This document shows, piece by piece, positions 1 through 7,544 of a stretch of DNA of 13,181 nt (position 1 is the stretch's first letter; every line of letters starts with the position of its first letter). Source of the DNA: JBBSIG01 sp038232215 (lineage in GTDB: Bacteria; Actinomycetota; Thermoleophilia; Gaiellales; Gaiellaceae); contig JBBSIG010000056.1 of assembly GCA_038232215.1 (NCBI GenBank), positions 1 through 13,181 of the forward strand. The letters run 5' to 3'. The translations under genes were made by a program, and so were the position numbers. A model generated the notes under the pieces. It saw only the letters and a program-made list of their open reading frames with translations. It did not search any database and was not told the DNA's origin.

Positions 1-371
1 AGAGCACGTGCTTGCCGGCCTCCGCCGCGGCGATCGACGGCTCTGCGTGGAGACCGTTCGGGCCGCTGTTGTCGAAGAGCTCGACGCGCTCGTCCGAGAC
101 GAGCTCGCGCCAGTCGGTGACGTAGCGGTCGAAGCCGTAACGGCGCGCCGCCTCGGACACCGCCTCCTCGTTGCGTCCGGCGACCACGACGAGGCGCGGG
201 ACGAGGGGCGGCGGCCAGGTCATGTACGAACGAGAGCGTCCTGTACGCGTTCGAGTGAGCCTTGCCCATGAAGGCGTAGCCGAGCATGCCCACGCCGATC
301 TCGCGCACCTGCGCCGCGGCGCCGGCTCGACCCATCGTGACGAAGCCGACCTGCTTCCCGTCGCCGCTCAC
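1..371 (-). CDS. Gfo/Idh/MocA family oxidoreductase, N-terminal part, frameshifted and cut by the window edge
   Basis: Members are NAD(P)-dependent dehydrogenases of sugars, inositols and related polyols. Translation from the GTG at 371 gives a short leader and then GVGMLGYAFMGKAHSNAYRTLSF, where the family's Rossmann segment and GKAHSNAYR are recognisable. The match then stops. It resumes in another frame from 223 with MTWPPPLVPRLVVVAGRN, DRYVTDWREL, LFDNSGPNGLHAEP and AAAEAGKHVL at the window edge, where the family normally continues CEKP. One extra base near 221-228 explains the switch. The GTG overlaps the upstream isomerase stop as GTGA and has a GGAG six bases before it; an ATG at 335 is the alternative start. 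The break may be real decay or a sequence error. Family assignment is secure; the substrate is unknown. Confidence 0.8.
   Translation of the reverse strand, partial: MSGDGKQVGFVTMGRAGAAAQVREIGVGMLGYAFMGKAHSNAYRTLSFVHDLAAAPRPAPRRGRRTQRGGGVRGGAPLRLRPLRHRLARARLGRARRALRQQRPERSPRRAVDRRGGGRQARA
221..228 (-). other. Apparent +1 frameshift inside the Gfo/Idh/MocA gene
   Basis: On the minus strand the codons read TCG TTC GTA CAT GAC, while the conserved downstream protein needs ATG ACC TGG CCG. Removing one base of the GTAC at 224-227 joins the two halves as AYRTLSFVMTWPPPLVPRL. Removing all four bases also works. No homopolymer run is present to explain it as simple polymerase slippage. Confidence 0.6.
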
Positions 372-1372
372 GACTCGCTCCGCTGCATGGCCGCGTCGAA
401 CGCGATCTCGGACGGCGCGAAATCGGTGCGACGGACGAAGGCGAGCGCGTCGGGAGCGCCCCAGTCGCGGTCCATGCCCGAGTCCTCCCACTCGATCGAG
501 AGCGGACCGTCGTAGCCGATCCGGTTGAGTGCCCGGAAGAGCGACTCGAAGTCGACGTCGCCGTGGCCGGGCGAGACGAAGTCCCACCCGCGCTCGGCGT
601 CCCCGAAGTTCAGGTGCGAGCCGAGGATGCTCCTGCGGCCGTCGAGCTGCTTGCGCGAGTCCTTCACGTGCACGTGGTAGATGCGCTCTGCGAACTCCTC
701 GACGTAGGCCGCCGAGTCGAGCGACTGGTGCGCGAAGTGGCTGGGGTCGAAGTTGATGCCGAAGCCCTCGCGCCGCCCGATCGCCTCGAGCGTCTTCCGC
801 GTCGTCTCGAAGTCGTAGGCGATCTCGGTCGGGTGCACCTCGAGCCCGAAGCGCACGCCCTCCTCGTCGAAGACGTCGAGAATCGGCCCCCAGCGCTCGG
901 CGAAGTCGGCGTAGCCGGCCTCGACCGCGTCGAAGTCGTTCGGCGGGAAGGAGTAGAGCAGGTGCCAGATGCTGGAGCCGGTGAAGCCGTTCACCTGCCG
1001 CACGCCGAACGCCGCCGCCGCGCGGGCGGTCTCCTTCATCCGCTCGGCGGCACGACCGCGAACGCCCTCCGGATCGCCGTCGCCCCACACCTCAGGCGGC
1101 AGGATCGCCCGGTGGCGCGCGTCGATCGGGTCGCACACGGCCTGCCCCACGAGGTGCGCGCCGAAGGCCCAGCAGCCGAGGCCGTGCCGCTCGAGCAGCT
1201 CGCGTCGCGCCCGGGCGTAACCATCGTCGGCGAGCGCGCGGTCGACCTCGAAGTGGTCGCCCCAGCAGGCCAGCTCCAGGCCGTCGAAGCCCCAGCCCGC
1301 GGCCTTCTCGGCGAGCGTCTCGACCGGGAGGTCGGCCCACTGGCCGGTGAAGAGCGTGACGGGTCGTGCCAT
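368..1372 (-). CDS. Sugar phosphate isomerase/epimerase (xylose-isomerase-like TIM barrel)
   Basis: This 334-residue cytoplasmic protein belongs to the AP-endonuclease-2/xylose-isomerase-like TIM-barrel superfamily, whose members isomerise or epimerise sugars and inositol derivatives. Likely metal ligands are E178 (LEVHPTEIAYDF), D209 (NFDPSHF), H235 (HVHVKDS) and E294 (SIEWEDSG). The D to H spacing of 26 matches my memory of tagatose-type epimerases. About 25 extra residues separate H235 from E294, as in longer sugar-isomerase members. The ATG at 1372 follows AAAGGAG by about ten bases. Its end overlaps the Gfo/Idh gene by four bases, and the U32-like gene ends 25 bases upstream, so the three form one operon. 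A dehydrogenase plus isomerase pair suggests polyol or sugar breakdown; the substrate cannot be told. The fold is sure, the reaction is inferred. Confidence 0.85.
   Translation of the reverse strand: MARPVTLFTGQWADLPVETLAEKAAGWGFDGLELACWGDHFEVDRALADDGYARARRELLERHGLGCWAFGAHLVGQAVCDPIDARHRAILPPEVWGDGDPEGVRGRAAERMKETARAAAAFGVRQVNGFTGSSIWHLLYSFPPNDFDAVEAGYADFAERWGPILDVFDEEGVRFGLEVHPTEIAYDFETTRKTLEAIGRREGFGINFDPSHFAHQSLDSAAYVEEFAERIYHVHVKDSRKQLDGRRSILGSHLNFGDAERGWDFVSPGHGDVDFESLFRALNRIGYDGPLSIEWEDSGMDRDWGAPDALAFVRRTDFAPSEIAFDAAMQRSES
378..381 (-). promoter_or_regulatory. Ribosome binding site GGAG of the Gfo/Idh/MocA gene
   Basis: On the minus strand GGAG lies six bases before the GTG at 371, inside the end of the isomerase gene. 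This spacing supports the GTG, which also overlaps the isomerase stop, as the start rather than the ATG at 335. Confidence 0.45.
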
Positions 1373-1381
1373 CGTCTCGAT

Positions 1382-1390
1382 ACTCCTTTC
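1382..1390 (-). promoter_or_regulatory. Strong ribosome binding site (GAAAGGAGT) of the isomerase gene
   Basis: GAAAGGAGT on the minus strand ends nine bases before the ATG at 1372 and sits within the 25-base gap after the U32-like gene. It is one of the best Shine-Dalgarno sequences in the window and fixes the isomerase start. Confidence 0.6.
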
Positions 1391-1397
1391 GTCTACG

Positions 1398-2336
1398 TCA
1401 AGCGGCCGTCAGGGCGGGCACCGCAAGCCCGGCTGCGCCGAGCTCGGACGTCGTCGGCTCGGTGCCGGAGCGGGCGAGCAGCTCCAGCCCGAGGCGCGCG
1501 CGCCGCACCCGCTCGCGGCTGAGCGCCACGGTCGTCGCCTCCAGGTGCGTGCCCGCCGGGTACACGTCCGGGGCGTTGCGGAGGCCGAACTTGACGTACA
1601 CGGGCGCGGCGATCCGGATCAGCTCCGGCAGCTCGTGGTGGCGGACGAAGCCGCCGACGTTGTCGGGTGCCTCGACGTAGACGTCGAGCGGGACGTCCAC
1701 CGCCGACCGGATCGCCGCGATCTGAGCGAGGGTCAGGTCGGTGGGAAGGTTGAGCGTGTCGGCGCCGAGGTCGACGAGCACGCGTGCGGCGGCGGGGTTC
1801 GCGGCCGGCAGCATGACGGACACCTTCGCCTGCAGGTCCGCCGGCAGCTCGCCCGCGCCGCGCATGGCGCCGAAGGCGGCCAGCACGCCGAGGTCGCCGA
1901 TCAGGACGCTGCGGAAGCCGTGCGCCGCCGCCCGGCGGACGTCGGCAAGTGCCGCGACGACCTGCTCCTGCCCGCGCGCGGCCGGCGCGAGCACCGCGCC
2001 CGCGGGCGACCGGGCCATCGCCGAGGTGTCCCAGGCCGCGTTCGGCCGGGCGAACAGGCTGACCTCAACGGGCGCCTCGGCGGCGAGGAGGGCCAGCTCG
2101 TCGAGCTCGGCGTCCGTCTGCAGGAAGACCCCGCTGCCCTGGGAGACGCGGTGGACGCGGACGTCGAGCCGCTCCGCCTCCTCGAGCACCGCCTCCAGGC
2201 AGCGCGGGCCCTCGGTGCTCGGGATCTCGACGCGGTACTGCGCGCCGTCCGGGAAGCGCTTGTGCGAGCTGGGTAGGGCGTGCAGGTCGCCGGGCGGCAG
2301 GCCGATCGACTCGAGGAAGGCCCGGGCCGCGTCCAT
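1398..2336 (-). CDS. U32 peptidase-like TIM-barrel protein of a sugar operon
   Basis: This 312-residue protein has no signal peptide or membrane segment. Recognisable stretches are SSHKRFPDGAQYRVEIPS near the N-terminus, VHRVSQGSGVFL, then a barrel-like core with KVSVMLPAANPAAARVLVDL, DTLNLPTDLTLAQIAAIRSA, PLDVYVEAPDNVGGFVRHHE and APVYVKFGLRNAPDVYPAGT. It resembles a group of actinobacterial proteins usually annotated as U32 family peptidase; that match is from memory. The true U32 members YhbU and TrhP act in tRNA or ubiquinone modification, so peptidase activity should not be assumed. The ATG at 2336 is chosen because coding similarity begins there and the divergent glcD starts 39 bases away; no Shine-Dalgarno is evident, so translation may be leaderless. 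It is the first gene of the isomerase and dehydrogenase operon, which suggests a role in sugar metabolism. Confidence 0.65.
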   Translation of the reverse strand: MDAARAFLESIGLPPGDLHALPSSHKRFPDGAQYRVEIPSTEGPRCLEAVLEEAERLDVRVHRVSQGSGVFLQTDAELDELALLAAEAPVEVSLFARPNAAWDTSAMARSPAGAVLAPAARGQEQVVAALADVRRAAAHGFRSVLIGDLGVLAAFGAMRGAGELPADLQAKVSVMLPAANPAAARVLVDLGADTLNLPTDLTLAQIAAIRSAVDVPLDVYVEAPDNVGGFVRHHELPELIRIAAPVYVKFGLRNAPDVYPAGTHLEATTVALSRERVRRARLGLELLARSGTEPTTSELGAAGLAVPALTAA

Positions 2337-2375
2337 GCCCGATGTTACCGCCGGGGCCGAGTAGATTTCCGGGCT
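2337..2375. promoter_or_regulatory. Divergent spacer between the U32-like operon and the glc operon
   Basis: Only 39 bases separate the two divergent starts, so both promoters must lie here or inside the opposing genes. On the minus strand TAACAT (2342-2347) ends five bases before the U32-like ATG. On the plus strand TAGATT (2362-2367) ends eight bases before the glcD ATG. Both could be -10 elements of leaderless transcripts. I see no convincing -35 box and no Shine-Dalgarno for either gene. The spacer is AT-richer than its surroundings. Confidence 0.3.
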
Positions 2376-3833
2376 ATGAGCCTCGCTCCCGAGCTCGTGC
2401 GGCGCTTCGAGGCCGCGCTCACCCCGGACGGCGTCGTCCGCGAGCCGGAGCAGCTCAAGGTCTACGAGTGCGACGGGCTCACCGGCCACCGCGCCGTGCC
2501 CGCGCTCGTGGTGCTCCCGCGGGAGACGGCCGAGGTGCAGGCGGCGGTCCGCATCTGCAACGAGGCCGGGATCCCGTTCGTCGCCCGCGGCGCCGGGACC
2601 GGCCTCTCGGGCGGCGCGCTCCCCGTCGCGGAAGGGATCGTGATCTGCCTCGCGCGGATGAACCGGATTCTCGAGGTCGACGTCGCGAGTGGCCGGGTTA
2701 CCGTCGAGCCCGGCGTCGCGAATCTCGACGTCACGCGCGCGGTGGCGCCGCACGGCTTCTACTACGCGCCCGACCCCTCGAGCCAGCAGGTCTGCACGAT
2801 CGGCGGCAACGTCGCGGAGAACTCGGGCGGCGCCCACTGCCTCAAGTACGGCTTCACGGTCAACCACGTGACGGGCCTCGAGGTTGTGCTGCCGGACGGC
2901 GAGCTCGTGGAGCTGGGCGGCAAGGGCCTCGACGCGCCGGGGGCCGATCTGCTCGGCGCGTTCGTCGGCTCGGAGGGCACGCTCGGGATCGCGACGAGGA
3001 TCACGCTCCGGATCCTCCGCCGGCCGGAGGCCGTGCGGACGGTGCTCGCCGGTTTCCCGTCGACCGACGCGGCCGGGGCGGCGGTATCGGAGACGATCGC
3101 GGCCGGGGTGATGCCGGCGGCGATCGAGATGATGGACCGGGTCACGATCGAGGCCGCTGAGGCCGCGGTCCATGCGGGCTATCCGGCCGACGCGGGCGCC
3201 GTGCTCATCGTCGAGCTCGACGGTGCCGCCGCCCAGGTGGAGGACGACCTCGCGGTCGTCGAGGCGATCTGCGAGGGCTGCGGCGCGCTCGAGGTCCGTG
3301 TCGCCGCGGACGAGCACGAGCGTGCGCTCCTCTGGCGCGGTCGCAAGTCGGCGTTCGCCGCGATGGGCCGGATCAGCCCCGACTACTACGTGCAGGACGG
3401 CGTCGTGCCGCGCACGCGGCTGCCGGCGGTGCTCAGGCGGATCGTGGAGCTCGAGGACGCCTACGGACTGCGCGTCGGAAACGTCTTCCACGCCGGCGAC
3501 GGCAACCTGCACCCGCTCGTCCTGTACGACGCCGCGGTGGCCGGCGAGGCCGATCGCGCCGAGGAGCTCGCGCGGCGGATCCTCGAGGCGTGCATCGACG
3601 CGGGCGGCTCGATCACCGGCGAGCACGGAGTCGGCGCCGACAAGGCGTGCGCGATGCCGCTCATGTTCGGCGAGGCCGATCTGGAGGCGATGCAGCGGCT
3701 GCGCCGCGCCTTCGACCCGGCGGGGCTCGCCAACCCCGGCAAGATCTTCCCGACGCCGCGCCTCTGCGGCGAGGTGCCGGGCCCGTATCGTGCCCACCCG
3801 CTCGAGCGGGCCGGGCTCGCCGAGCGTCTGTGA
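2376..3833 (+). CDS. glcD: Glycolate oxidase FAD-linked subunit GlcD
   Basis: GlcD carries the FAD that oxidises glycolate to glyoxylate and works with GlcE and GlcF. The 485 residues are close to E. coli GlcD in length. The N-terminal PCMH-type FAD-binding domain (about 40-220) shows RGAGTGLSGGALP near 71-83, PGVANLDVTRAVAPHGFYY, and CTIGGNVAENSGGAHCLKYG. The C-terminal FAD-oxidase domain has HAGDGNLHP from H372 and GEHGVGADK with H417, the histidines expected around the active site. The protein ends DPAGLANPGKIFP plus a short tail, as in the family. The ATG at 2376 is preferred over in-frame upstream positions because those would run into the divergent U32-like gene. D-lactate dehydrogenase is the closest alternative, but the adjacent glcE and glcF favour glycolate. 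First gene of the operon. Confidence 0.93.
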   Translation: MSLAPELVRRFEAALTPDGVVREPEQLKVYECDGLTGHRAVPALVVLPRETAEVQAAVRICNEAGIPFVARGAGTGLSGGALPVAEGIVICLARMNRILEVDVASGRVTVEPGVANLDVTRAVAPHGFYYAPDPSSQQVCTIGGNVAENSGGAHCLKYGFTVNHVTGLEVVLPDGELVELGGKGLDAPGADLLGAFVGSEGTLGIATRITLRILRRPEAVRTVLAGFPSTDAAGAAVSETIAAGVMPAAIEMMDRVTIEAAEAAVHAGYPADAGAVLIVELDGAAAQVEDDLAVVEAICEGCGALEVRVAADEHERALLWRGRKSAFAAMGRISPDYYVQDGVVPRTRLPAVLRRIVELEDAYGLRVGNVFHAGDGNLHPLVLYDAAVAGEADRAEELARRILEACIDAGGSITGEHGVGADKACAMPLMFGEADLEAMQRLRRAFDPAGLANPGKIFPTPRLCGEVPGPYRAHPLERAGLAERL

Positions 3834-4741
3834 CCCTCGAGCCCGAGACCGTCGCCGAGGCGGCCGAGCTGCTCCGCGCCGCCTCCGGGCGCGGCCAGCG
3901 AGTGGCGATCGAGAAGGACGGGGGCGACGTGAGGCTCCTGACGGGGCGGCTGAGCCGCGTGCTGGAGCACGAGGCGGGTGACCTGACTGCGACGGTCGAG
4001 GCGGGTATCCGCCTCTCGGAGCTCCGCGAGCGGCTCGCCGAGCACGGGCAGATGCTCGCGCTCGACCCCCCGGGCGATCCGACGGTCGGGGCGTGCATCG
4101 CCGGCAACCTGTCCGGGCCGCGTCGTCATCGCTACGGCACGGCGCGAGACCTCGTGCTCGGCGTGACGGTGGTGCTCGCCGACGGCTCGGTCGCGAGCGC
4201 GGGCGGCAAGGTGGTGAAGAACGTCGCCGGCTACGACCTGGGCAAGCTCTTCTGCAGCTCGGCCGGCGCGCTCGGCCTGATCGCGCGGGCGAGCCTGCGC
4301 CTGCACCCGCGCCCCGCCGTCGCCAGGACGCTCGTGGTGGACGCGGCCGGTGCCGGGGAGGCTGCCCGGCTCGCGCAGGCGGTGCACCTGTCCCAGCTCG
4401 TGCCGAGCGCGGTCGACCTGCTGTGGCCGGGTTGCCTGGCGCTGCTCTTCGAGGGCGGCGAGCGCGGGGTGGAGGAGCAGCTCGCGTTCGCCCGCGCGCT
4501 CCTCGGAGGAGCGGAGGACGACGGCGGCGTGTGGGAGGAGGCAGCCGAGCGCCAGCGGGCGGCCGGCGGGCGAGCGTCCTTCCCGCCGGGGGAGCTTGGC
4601 GTGTTCCTGCGAGAGCGTCCCGAGGCGCTCGTCCGGGTGGGCGCGGGCGTCGCCTACGTGCCCGAGCCCGTGCCGGCCGCCACGAGCCCCCTGCACGAGC
4701 GCGTTCGCGCCCAGCTCGATCCGCAGGGGATACTCGTCTGA
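3830..4741 (+). CDS. glcE: Glycolate oxidase FAD-binding subunit GlcE
   Basis: GlcE is the second flavin-domain subunit of the glycolate oxidase complex. The 303-residue protein has a PCMH-type FAD-binding domain: LDPPGDPTVGACIAGNLSGP, a GTARDLVLGVTVVLADG stretch, and the diagnostic GGKVVKNVAGYD at residues 125-136. Its C-terminal part (VGAGVAYVPEP, then QLDPQGILV) matches the family's ending. It is shorter than E. coli GlcE, about 350 residues, with the shortening mainly in the C-terminal half. The GTG start overlaps the glcD stop as GTGA, so translation is probably coupled; no clear Shine-Dalgarno precedes it. Its own stop overlaps the glcF start by one base (TGATG). Confidence 0.9.
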   Translation: MTLEPETVAEAAELLRAASGRGQRVAIEKDGGDVRLLTGRLSRVLEHEAGDLTATVEAGIRLSELRERLAEHGQMLALDPPGDPTVGACIAGNLSGPRRHRYGTARDLVLGVTVVLADGSVASAGGKVVKNVAGYDLGKLFCSSAGALGLIARASLRLHPRPAVARTLVVDAAGAGEAARLAQAVHLSQLVPSAVDLLWPGCLALLFEGGERGVEEQLAFARALLGGAEDDGGVWEEAAERQRAAGGRASFPPGELGVFLRERPEALVRVGAGVAYVPEPVPAATSPLHERVRAQLDPQGILV

Positions 4742-5982
4742 TGCGGCCCGAGCTCGTCGCCGACTGCGTCCACTGCGGCTTCTGCCTGCCGACCTGCCCC
4801 ACGTACACGCTCTGGAACGAGGAGATGGACTCGCCGCGGGGGCGCATCTACCTGATGCAGGGCCTCCTGGAGGAGACGGTGCCGCTGAGCGCCACGGTCG
4901 TCGAGCACTTCGACCGCTGTCTCGGCTGCATGGCGTGCGTGACGGCGTGCCCGTCCGGGGTGCAGTACGACCGGCTGATCGAGGACACGCGCGCGTACGT
5001 CGAGAAGGAGTTTCGCCGCTCGGCGGCCGATCGCGCCCTCCGCTCCCTGATGTTCGCCGTCTTCCCCCACCGGCGGAGGCTGCGAGCGGCCCTCGCGCTC
5101 GCCCCGCTCGGCAAGCGAGTGCCGCTTCCCGGCCGCTTCCGGACGCTCGTCGAGATCGCGCCGCCCTGGCGCTCGAGCGAGCGGCCGCCCGAGCTGACGC
5201 CGGCGGCAGGGGACACCGTCGCGCGCGTCGGCCTGCTGGAGGGGTGCGTCCAGAGCGTCGTCTTCGGCAGGGTCAACGTCGCGACGGCGCGGGCGCTCGC
5301 GGCGGACGGCTACGAGGTCGCGTGCCCGCGCGGCCAGTCGTGCTGCGGCGCCCTCTCGGTGCACGCGGGCCGCCTCGAGGAGGGTCTCGCGCGGGCGCGG
5401 AAGACGATCGACACGCTCGAGCGCTACGAGCTCGTCGTGACGAACGCGGCCGGCTGCGGCTCCAACCTGAAGGACTACGCGCACCTGCTCGCCGACGATC
5501 CGGACTACGCAGAGCGCGCGGCCGCGTTCTCGGAGCGCGTGCGCGACGTCTCCGAGCTGCTCGGCGACCCGCTCGCGGCGCGGGCCGAGCGCAGGCCGCT
5601 GCCGGTGCGTGTCGCCTTCCAGGACTCGTGCCATCTCCGTCACGCCCAGGGCGTGACGGCGGAGCCGCGCGCGCTCCTCGCCTCGATCCCGGAGCTCGTG
5701 CCGCTCGAGCCCGCCGACCAGGAGATCTGCTGCGGGAGTGCCGGCATCTACAACATCACGAAGCCCGTGGCGGCTCGCGAGCTCGGCGATCGCAAGGCCG
5801 AGAGCGTGCTCGCCACCGAGCCGGACGCGTATGCGAGCGCGAACCCGGGCTGCCTCGTCCAGGTCAGCTCCGCGCTCCGCCGTGCCGGACGCCCGCTGCC
5901 CGCCTTCCACCCGGTCGAGCTCCTCGACGCCTCGATCCGCGGCGTGCCGGCGGGCGAGCTGCTCGCGGGAGCGCGTCGATGA
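4741..5982 (+). CDS. glcF: Glycolate oxidase iron-sulfur subunit GlcF
   Basis: GlcF passes electrons from the GlcD/GlcE flavins towards the quinone pool at the membrane. The 413-residue length is near E. coli GlcF. Two ferredoxin-type 4Fe-4S motifs open the protein: C9-C12-C15-C19P (CVHCGFCLPTCP) and C60-C63-C66-C70P (CLGCMACVTACP). Two CCG-type cysteine-rich domains follow: SCCGALSVHAG with C201-C202, DSCHLRHAQGV with C297, and ICCGSAGIYN with C330-C331. This arrangement is typical of GlcF and heterodisulfide-reductase-like subunits. An AGGGGA lies ten bases before the ATG at 4741. The gene overlaps glcE by one base and the malate synthase gene by four, which marks a single transcript. Confidence 0.93.
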   Translation: MRPELVADCVHCGFCLPTCPTYTLWNEEMDSPRGRIYLMQGLLEETVPLSATVVEHFDRCLGCMACVTACPSGVQYDRLIEDTRAYVEKEFRRSAADRALRSLMFAVFPHRRRLRAALALAPLGKRVPLPGRFRTLVEIAPPWRSSERPPELTPAAGDTVARVGLLEGCVQSVVFGRVNVATARALAADGYEVACPRGQSCCGALSVHAGRLEEGLARARKTIDTLERYELVVTNAAGCGSNLKDYAHLLADDPDYAERAAAFSERVRDVSELLGDPLAARAERRPLPVRVAFQDSCHLRHAQGVTAEPRALLASIPELVPLEPADQEICCGSAGIYNITKPVAARELGDRKAESVLATEPDAYASANPGCLVQVSSALRRAGRPLPAFHPVELLDASIRGVPAGELLAGARR

Positions 5983-7472
5983 GCGTCCTCACCGACGAGG
6001 CCGGGGCGTTCGTCACCCTCCTGCACCGCGAGCTGAACCCCGAGCGCGTGGAGCTCCTCGCCCGCCGGGCCGAGCGCGCTGCGCGGCTCCGGGAGGGAGA
6101 GCTGCCGGACTTCCTGCCCGAGACCGCGTCGGTACGGGAGGGCGACTGGCGCGTGCTCCCGGCACCCCCCGACCTCGTCGATCGCCGCGTCGAGATCACC
6201 GGCCCGGTCGACCGCAAGATGGTGATCAACGCGCTCAACTCGGGCGCGCAGATGTTCATGGCGGACTTCGAGGACTCGAACTCGCCGACGTGGCAGAACG
6301 TGATCGAGGGCCAGCAGAACCTCTCTGACGCGATCGAGCGCACGATCGAGTTCACGAATCCGGACGGGCGCGAGTATCGCCTCGCCGACGACGTGGCGAC
6401 GCTGCTCGTGCGTCCGCGAGGCTGGCACCTCGTCGAGCGTCACTTCGAGGTCGACGGCGAGCCGATCTCGGCCAGCCTGTTCGACTTCGGCCTCTACCTC
6501 TTCCGGAACGCCCGCGCTCTCGCCGAGCGCGGCACCGGGCCCTACTTCTATCTGCCGAAGCTCGAGAGCCACCGTGAGGCGCGGCTCTGGAACCGGGCGT
6601 TCGAGCTCGCGCAGGACGAGCTCGGGCTCGAGCGCGGCACGATTCGCGCAACCGTCCTGATCGAGACGATCCTGGCCGCGTTCGAGATGGACGAGATCCT
6701 GTTCGAGCTCGGCCCGCACGCCTCGGGACTGAACGCCGGCCGCTGGGACTACATCTTCAGCGTGATCAAGAAGCTCGGGCACCGGCCGGAGTTCGTCCTG
6801 CCCGACCGGGCCGACGTGACCATGGCCGTCCCCTTCATGCGCGCGTACACCGAGCTCCTCGTGCGGACGTGCCACCGGCGCGGCGCGCACGCGATCGGAG
6901 GTATGGCCGCCTTCATCCCGAGCCGGCGCGACGCGGCCGTGAACGAGGTCGCCCTCGCCAAGGTGCGCGAGGACAAGGAGCGCGAGGCGGCCGCCGGCTT
7001 CGACGGGACCTGGGTCGCGCACCCGGACCTCGTCTCCGTCGCGCGGGAGGTCTTCGACCGGGTGCTCGGCGACCGGCCGAACCAGCTCGAGCGGCTGCGC
7101 GACGACGTCTCGGTCGGCGCGCGCGACCTGCTCGACGTGGCCGCGACCCCGGGCGAGGTGACGGAGGACGGGCTGCGCAACAACGTCAGCGTCGGCATCC
7201 AGTACCTGGCCGCGTGGCTGCGCGGCTCGGGGGCGGTCGCCATCTTCAACCTGATGGAGGACGCCGCCACCTCGGAGATCTCGCGCTCCCAGGTCTCGCA
7301 GTGGGTGCAGCACGGCCGCTTCACGCGCGAAAACGTGCTGCGGGTGGTGGAGGAGGAGCTGGCGAAGCTCGGCGAGGGCTACGAGGAGGCGCGGGAGCTC
7401 TTCGACCGCGTCGCGCTCGGCGACGAGCCCGTCGAGTTCCTCACGCTGCCCGCGTACGAGCAGCTCCGCTGA
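5979..7472 (+). CDS. aceB: Malate synthase A
   Basis: The enzyme condenses glyoxylate with acetyl-CoA to give malate and CoA. The 497 residues fit the short malate synthase A class, not the roughly 720-residue G class. Visible motifs are NALNSGAQMFMADFEDSNSP, LLVRPRGWHLVERHF (R145, R147), IETILAAFEMDEILFELG with the magnesium ligand E229, GRWDYIFSVIKKL with D257, GAHAIGGMAAFIPSRRD, and LMEDAATSEISRSQ where D428 is the expected catalytic base. The spacing of 28 between E229 and D257 suits the family. The ATG at 5979 overlaps the glcF stop as ATGA and follows GGGAG by seven bases. As last gene of the glc operon it consumes the glyoxylate made by GlcDEF. Confidence 0.94.
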   Translation: MSVLTDEAGAFVTLLHRELNPERVELLARRAERAARLREGELPDFLPETASVREGDWRVLPAPPDLVDRRVEITGPVDRKMVINALNSGAQMFMADFEDSNSPTWQNVIEGQQNLSDAIERTIEFTNPDGREYRLADDVATLLVRPRGWHLVERHFEVDGEPISASLFDFGLYLFRNARALAERGTGPYFYLPKLESHREARLWNRAFELAQDELGLERGTIRATVLIETILAAFEMDEILFELGPHASGLNAGRWDYIFSVIKKLGHRPEFVLPDRADVTMAVPFMRAYTELLVRTCHRRGAHAIGGMAAFIPSRRDAAVNEVALAKVREDKEREAAAGFDGTWVAHPDLVSVAREVFDRVLGDRPNQLERLRDDVSVGARDLLDVAATPGEVTEDGLRNNVSVGIQYLAAWLRGSGAVAIFNLMEDAATSEISRSQVSQWVQHGRFTRENVLRVVEEELAKLGEGYEEARELFDRVALGDEPVEFLTLPAYEQLR

Positions 7473-7544
7473 GCGGTATCGCCACGGCAGGCGAACCTGG
7501 TGTCAGGCGCCTACCAGGGCAGGCAGCCGGGGCTCGCGGAGCAG
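7473..7544. terminator. Convergent spacer with two weak hairpins, possible bidirectional terminator
   Basis: The 72 bases separate aceB from the convergent MDR gene. One hairpin pairs CCTGGT (7496-7501) with ACCAGG (7513-7518) around an 11-base loop containing AGGCGCCT. Another, overlapping it, pairs CGCC (7480-7483) with GGCG (7490-7493), extended by GGT and ACC. Neither is followed by a T run on either strand, so intrinsic termination is only possible, not shown. I see nothing else in the spacer. Confidence 0.25.

Noticed and set aside
563..1522. A 319-codon plus-strand open frame over the isomerase
   Set aside because: It is the mirror of the minus-strand isomerase, which has clear metal-site motifs and a good ribosome binding site.
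1398..4847. A 1149-codon open frame on the minus strand that would extend the U32-like protein far upstream
   Set aside because: The upstream part is antisense to glcD and glcE, is rich in arginine, proline and alanine, and shows no family motif. High GC removes stop codons. The real protein begins at the ATG at 2336.
4350..5978. In-frame N-terminal extension of malate synthase over glcE and glcF
   Set aside because: The extension is low-complexity out-of-frame translation of glcE and glcF. Malate synthase similarity and the ATGA overlap with glcF place the start at 5979.
7473..7544. A strong rho-independent terminator between aceB and the MDR gene
   Set aside because: Only short hairpins are present, without a T run on either strand, so it is listed only as a low-confidence possibility.
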